Program-made: the position numbers and the translations under genes
The notes under the pieces: generated by a model
Databases searched by the model: none
Told to the model about the DNA's origin: nothing
Seen by the model: only the letters and a program-made list of their open reading frames with translations
Assembly (NCBI RefSeq): GCF_900111585.1
Contig: NZ_FOHI01000006.1
Coordinates: 124,001-188,000, forward strand
DNA length: 64,000 bases
From: Nitrosospira multiformis
Lineage (GTDB): Bacteria > Pseudomonadota > Gammaproteobacteria > Burkholderiales > Nitrosomonadaceae
Direction: 5' to 3'
Shown: positions 60,726 to 64,000 of the stretch, piece by piece
Position numbering within the stretch: position 1 is the stretch's first letter
How the letters are laid out: every line of letters starts with the position of its first letter

Positions 60726-61927
60726 AAAGGGACATCATGGCAAAGAGCAAATTTGAGCGGACGAAGCCGCACATCAACGTAGGGACGATAGGGCACGTGG
60801 ACCATGGGAAGACCACGTTGACGGCGGCGATCACGATGGTATTGGCGAAGAAGTTTGGTGGGGAAGCGAAGAGTTATGCGCAGATAGACTCGGCGCCTGA
60901 AGAGAAGGCGCGGGGGATCACGATCAACACCTCGCACGTGGAGTATGAGACGGAGAAGCGGCATTACGCGCACGTTGACTGTCCTGGTCACGCGGACTAT
61001 GTAAAGAACATGATCACGGGTGCGGCGCAGATGGATGGTGCGATTCTGGTGGTATCGGCGGCGGATGGACCGATGCCGCAGACGCGGGAGCACATTCTTC
61101 TGGCGCGGCAGGTAGGAGTTCCCTACATTATCGTCTACATGAACAAGGCGGACATGGTGGACGATGCGGAGCTTCTGGAGTTGGTGGAAATGGAAGTGCG
61201 GGAACTGCTGTCCAAATACAACTTTCCGGGAGATGATACCCCGATAGTGATCGGTTCTGCATTGAAGGCGCTGGAAGGCGACCAGAGCGACATAGGCGAA
61301 CCTTCGATCTACAAGCTTGCGGCAGCGCTGGACAGCTACATACCGGAGCCGCAACGGGCGGTGGATGGCGCTTTTCTGATGCCGGTTGAAGACGTTTTTT
61401 CCATATCTGGTCGTGGCACGGTGGTGACGGGGCGTGTTGAGCGTGGCGTCATCAAGGTAGGTGAAGACATCGAGATCGTGGGATTGAGGCCTACCACCAA
61501 GACGGTGTGCACGGGCGTTGAGATGTTTCGCAAGCTTCTGGACCAGGGGCAGGCTGGAGACAACGTAGGCGTATTGCTGCGGGGCACCAAGCGCGAGGAA
61601 GTGGAGCGCGGGCAGGTGCTGGCCAAGCCTGGGAGCATTACCCCGCACACCAAGTTCACAGCCGAGATTTATGTTCTGAGCAAGGAAGAAGGTGGGCGTC
61701 ACACCCCCTTTTTTCAGGGATATCGTCCGCAGTTTTACTTCCGCACGACGGATGTGACGGGAGCAATCGAGTTGCCTGCGGGCACGGAGATGGTGATGCC
61801 CGGGGACAATGTGTCGGTGACGGTAAACCTGATTGCGCCGATTGCGATGGAAGAAGGTCTGCGTTTTGCGATTCGTGAAGGCGGCAGGACCGTTGGCGCA
61901 GGCGTCGTGGCAAAAATTATCGAATAG
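60726..61927 (+). repeat. tuf duplication, copy 2
   Basis: Matches 41994-43195 base for base except position 61462 (T; G in copy 1), a silent change in a Gly codon (codon 242). Confidence 0.93.
60737..61927 (+). CDS. tufB: Elongation factor Tu, copy 2
   Basis: 396 residues, same protein as the copy at 42005. It follows fusA by 23 bases in the str operon order rpsL-rpsG-fusA-tuf and precedes rpsJ. The near-perfect DNA identity of the two copies indicates ongoing gene conversion. Confidence 0.98.
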   Translation: MAKSKFERTKPHINVGTIGHVDHGKTTLTAAITMVLAKKFGGEAKSYAQIDSAPEEKARGITINTSHVEYETEKRHYAHVDCPGHADYVKNMITGAAQMDGAILVVSAADGPMPQTREHILLARQVGVPYIIVYMNKADMVDDAELLELVEMEVRELLSKYNFPGDDTPIVIGSALKALEGDQSDIGEPSIYKLAAALDSYIPEPQRAVDGAFLMPVEDVFSISGRGTVVTGRVERGVIKVGEDIEIVGLRPTTKTVCTGVEMFRKLLDQGQAGDNVGVLLRGTKREEVERGQVLAKPGSITPHTKFTAEIYVLSKEEGGRHTPFFQGYRPQFYFRTTDVTGAIELPAGTEMVMPGDNVSVTVNLIAPIAMEEGLRFAIREGGRTVGAGVVAKIIE

Positions 61928-62013
61928 CAACAGGATCAAGGATCGGATTTAAGATTTACGCAGGGTGCGTGGTCGGCAATTCGGAATCCGAGTCCTCAAC
62001 CTGAGGTTGGATT

Positions 62014-62322
62014 ATGCAAAGTCAGAAAATACGTATTCGTTTGAAAGCGTTCGATTACCGGTTGATAGACAAATCGGCGCTGGAGATCGTGGAAACCGCA
62101 AAACGCACCGGTGCCGTCGTCAAGGGTCCGGTGCCTCTGCCAACGCGCATCGAGCGTTTTGATGTGCTTCGTTCGCCTCATGTCAACAAGACTTCACGTG
62201 ATCAATTCGAAATCCGGACTCATTTGCGGCTGATGGATATCATGGATCCAACCGATAAAACGGTGGATGCGTTAATGAAGCTGGATTTGCCTGCCGGAGT
62301 GGATGTCGAGATAAAGTTGTAG
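62014..62322 (+). CDS. rpsJ: 30S ribosomal protein S10
   Basis: 102 residues, starting [20 protein letters not shown] after Met; [17 protein letters not shown] is the S10 signature. Also acts as NusE in antitermination. First gene of the S10 operon, 86 bases after tuf. Confidence 0.98.
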   Translation: MQSQKIRIRLKAFDYRLIDKSALEIVETAKRTGAVVKGPVPLPTRIERFDVLRSPHVNKTSRDQFEIRTHLRLMDIMDPTDKTVDALMKLDLPAGVDVEIKL

Positions 62323-62431
62323 TTTTCCAACGCAACTCTGAGTATGTTCGCAACGAATAACTCGAGTTCCTGTTCAATCAACATAAATTGCCGGTCAATT
62401 GTAATCGGCACCTTTTAGAAGGGTAATTAGA

Positions 62432-63142
62432 ATGAGTTTAGGGCTCGTCGGCCGCAAGGTCGGCATGACTCGTATTTTCACCGAAGAAGGTGATAGCCAG
62501 CCCGTCACAGTGCTGGACGTGTCTAATAATCGTGTCACACAGATCAAGACGTCGGCCACTGACGGGTATTCCGCGGTGCAAGTCACATTTGGCAAGCGTC
62601 GGGCCATTCGCGTAAACAAACCTTCGGCCGGGCATTTTGCCAAGGCAGCTGTAGAGGCGGGAGAGATTCTGAGAGAGTTCCGCGTCGCAGAAGAAACCCT
62701 TGGAACCCTCAGCCCCGGCACAGTTATTGGGTTGGATATTTTTCAGCCGGGGCAGAGAGTGGATGTAACCGGTATCTCGATCGGAAAGGGCTATGCCGGC
62801 GCCATCAAGCGTCACGGCTTCGCTTCTAACCGGGCGAGTCATGGTAACTCACGGTCTCATAATGTTCCTGGTTCCATCGGCATGGCGCAGGATCCCGGGC
62901 GCGTCTTCCCCGGAAAGCGTATGTCCGGTCATCTGGGAAATGTGAGGCGCACCATTCAAAATCTGGAAATACTGCGAATCGATGCCGAGCGCGGGCTGTT
63001 GATCATCAAAGGTGCCATTCCCGGATCGAAGGGGGGGGACGTGACAGTTTCGCCAAGCGTTAGATCTGCAAGGCCGACCAATAACGGCAATGTCAATGCC
63101 GCCGCAAAAGGCGGCGCGAAATCTGGCAAGAAGGGTGGATGA
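62432..63142 (+). CDS. rplC: 50S ribosomal protein L3
   Basis: 236 residues, starting [20 protein letters not shown] after Met, with [20 protein letters not shown] and [14 protein letters not shown]. The C-terminal tail is extended, rich in Asn, Ala, Gly and Lys, beyond the usual bacterial end. Its stop overlaps the rplD start. Confidence 0.97.
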   Translation: MSLGLVGRKVGMTRIFTEEGDSQPVTVLDVSNNRVTQIKTSATDGYSAVQVTFGKRRAIRVNKPSAGHFAKAAVEAGEILREFRVAEETLGTLSPGTVIGLDIFQPGQRVDVTGISIGKGYAGAIKRHGFASNRASHGNSRSHNVPGSIGMAQDPGRVFPGKRMSGHLGNVRRTIQNLEILRIDAERGLLIIKGAIPGSKGGDVTVSPSVRSARPTNNGNVNAAAKGGAKSGKKGG

Positions 63143-63762
63143 TGGAACTTAAACTGATTGACGATAATGGGCAGTCGTCTGCAAGCGTTTCAGCTTCCGA
63201 AACCCTGTTTGGCCGGGAGTATAATGAAGCCCTCGTGCATCAGGTTGTAACAGCCTATCTTGCCAATGCACGCAGCGCCAACAGGGCGCAAAAGGCTCGA
63301 TCGGATATCGCCAAATCGACTCGCAAGCCATGGCGGCAGAAGGGTACGGGACGCGCTCGCGCCGGTATGGCGTCGAGCCCTCTATGGCGGGGCGGAGGGA
63401 AAATATTTCCCAACAGCCCGGAGGAAAATTTCAGCCATAAAGTCAATCGCAAGATGTATCGCGCGGGTATCGGCGCGATTCTCTCGCAACTCGTTCGTGA
63501 AAACCGATTGTCGGTAGTGGAAAATTTTATTGTTGATGCACCGAAGACGAAAGTATTGGCACAGAAGTTGAAAGATATGGGACTGGATCAAGTCATGATC
63601 ATTACAGATAACATTGATGAGAATCTTTATCTCTCGTCAAGAAATCTTCCGCTCGTCAAGATTGTTGAAGCGGGTTATGCTGATCCAGTCAGCCTTATGC
63701 GCTTCGCAAATGTAGTAATTACGCGTAATGCGCTGGCAAAAATGGAGGAGATGCTTGCATGA
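63139..63762 (+). CDS. rplD: 50S ribosomal protein L4
   Basis: 207 residues; two ATG codons in a row (63139, 63142) can start it. [20 protein letters not shown] and [20 protein letters not shown] are the L4 core. It lines the exit tunnel and controls the S10 operon in some bacteria. Its stop overlaps the rplW start (ATGA). Confidence 0.97.
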   Translation: MMELKLIDDNGQSSASVSASETLFGREYNEALVHQVVTAYLANARSANRAQKARSDIAKSTRKPWRQKGTGRARAGMASSPLWRGGGKIFPNSPEENFSHKVNRKMYRAGIGAILSQLVRENRLSVVENFIVDAPKTKVLAQKLKDMGLDQVMIITDNIDENLYLSSRNLPLVKIVEAGYADPVSLMRFANVVITRNALAKMEEMLA

Positions 63763-64000
63763 GCGGCCAAACATTCAACCCTGAGCGCCTGATGCAGGTG
63801 ATACTGTCGCCTCAGATATCGGAAAAAGCGACGTTTATAGGCGAGAAACACAATCAGCTTATCTTCCGCGTGGCTCCAGATGCAACAAAGCCGGAAATCA
63901 AAGCCGCAGTGGAATTGATATGGAAGAATCAAAAGGTTGAAGTGGAAAGCGTGCGCATATCCAATGTCAAAGGCAAGGAAAAGCGTTTTGGCCGTTTCAT
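63759..64000 (+). CDS. rplW: 50S ribosomal protein L23 (3' part outside window)
   Basis: 80 codons visible. It starts [20 protein letters not shown] after Met, then [20 protein letters not shown] and [16 protein letters not shown], matching L23 at the tunnel exit. An internal ATG at 63792 would drop 11 residues; the overlap with the rplD stop favours 63759. Confidence 0.95.
   Translation, partial: MSGQTFNPERLMQVILSPQISEKATFIGEKHNQLIFRVAPDATKPEIKAAVELIWKNQKVEVESVRISNVKGKEKRFGRF

Overview
The window looks like a chromosomal segment from an ammonia-oxidising betaproteobacterium of the Nitrosospira type (Nitrosomonadaceae). This is inferred, not proven. The clues are the betaproteobacterial gene order (tRNA-Tyr/Gly/Thr-tuf-tRNA-Trp-secE-nusG-rplKAJL-rpoBC running into rpsL-rpsG-fusA-tuf-rpsJ-rplC-rplD-rplW), a K+-independent-type H+-pyrophosphatase close to a pyrophosphate-type phosphofructokinase, a PEP-CTERM secreted protein, a Fur-controlled ferric iron ABC transporter and a carotenoid cleavage oxygenase. 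No rRNA, CRISPR array or intact insertion sequence was found.

Region by region. 1-4474: the end of an AddB-like nuclease and a complete AddA-like helicase-nuclease, translationally overlapped. 4596-7953: a lipoprotein lytic transglycosylase (MltB type), then a two-component pair whose kinase carries a tandemly duplicated sensory domain. 7954-11087: a gene graveyard. It holds a frameshifted ParD-like antitoxin, a frameshifted Phd-like antitoxin joined to a truncated PIN toxin, an intact SugE-type exporter, a broken conjugation peptidase (TraF) fused to the tail of a ribbon-helix-helix antitoxin, and a ParE-like toxin with two internal stops. 11187-15705: accessory genes, a lone receiver-domain protein, a strongly structured non-coding stretch (13070-13270), and a head-to-head pair of paralogous exported helical proteins whose 116-base upstream regions are mirror images.

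16023-19869 is an iron(III) ABC transporter (ATPase, fused permease, binding protein) read leftward from a perfect Fur palindrome. 19952-25861 holds small conserved proteins, two short-chain dehydrogenases, the carotenoid oxygenase, an AI-2E family membrane protein and a GlcG/HbpS-like protein. 25950-33133 is a leftward block of hppA, PPi-type pfk, adk and valS, which links PPi production, PPi-driven glycolysis and PPi-driven proton pumping. adk has no normal start codon where its N-terminus should be. 33836-41292 contains a HAF-repeat PEP-CTERM protein, pepA-holC, an alkylguanine-DNA methyltransferase overlapping xerD, an OmpA-type lipoprotein, a YbaN-like protein and an FKBP.

41465 to the end is the core transcription-translation superoperon. 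Two EF-Tu genes 18.7 kb apart differ by one silent base. An HpnO-like class III aminotransferase sits unusually between rpoC and rpsL. The window ends inside rplW. Most of the novelty lies in 7.9-15.7 kb; the ribosomal block is ordinary.
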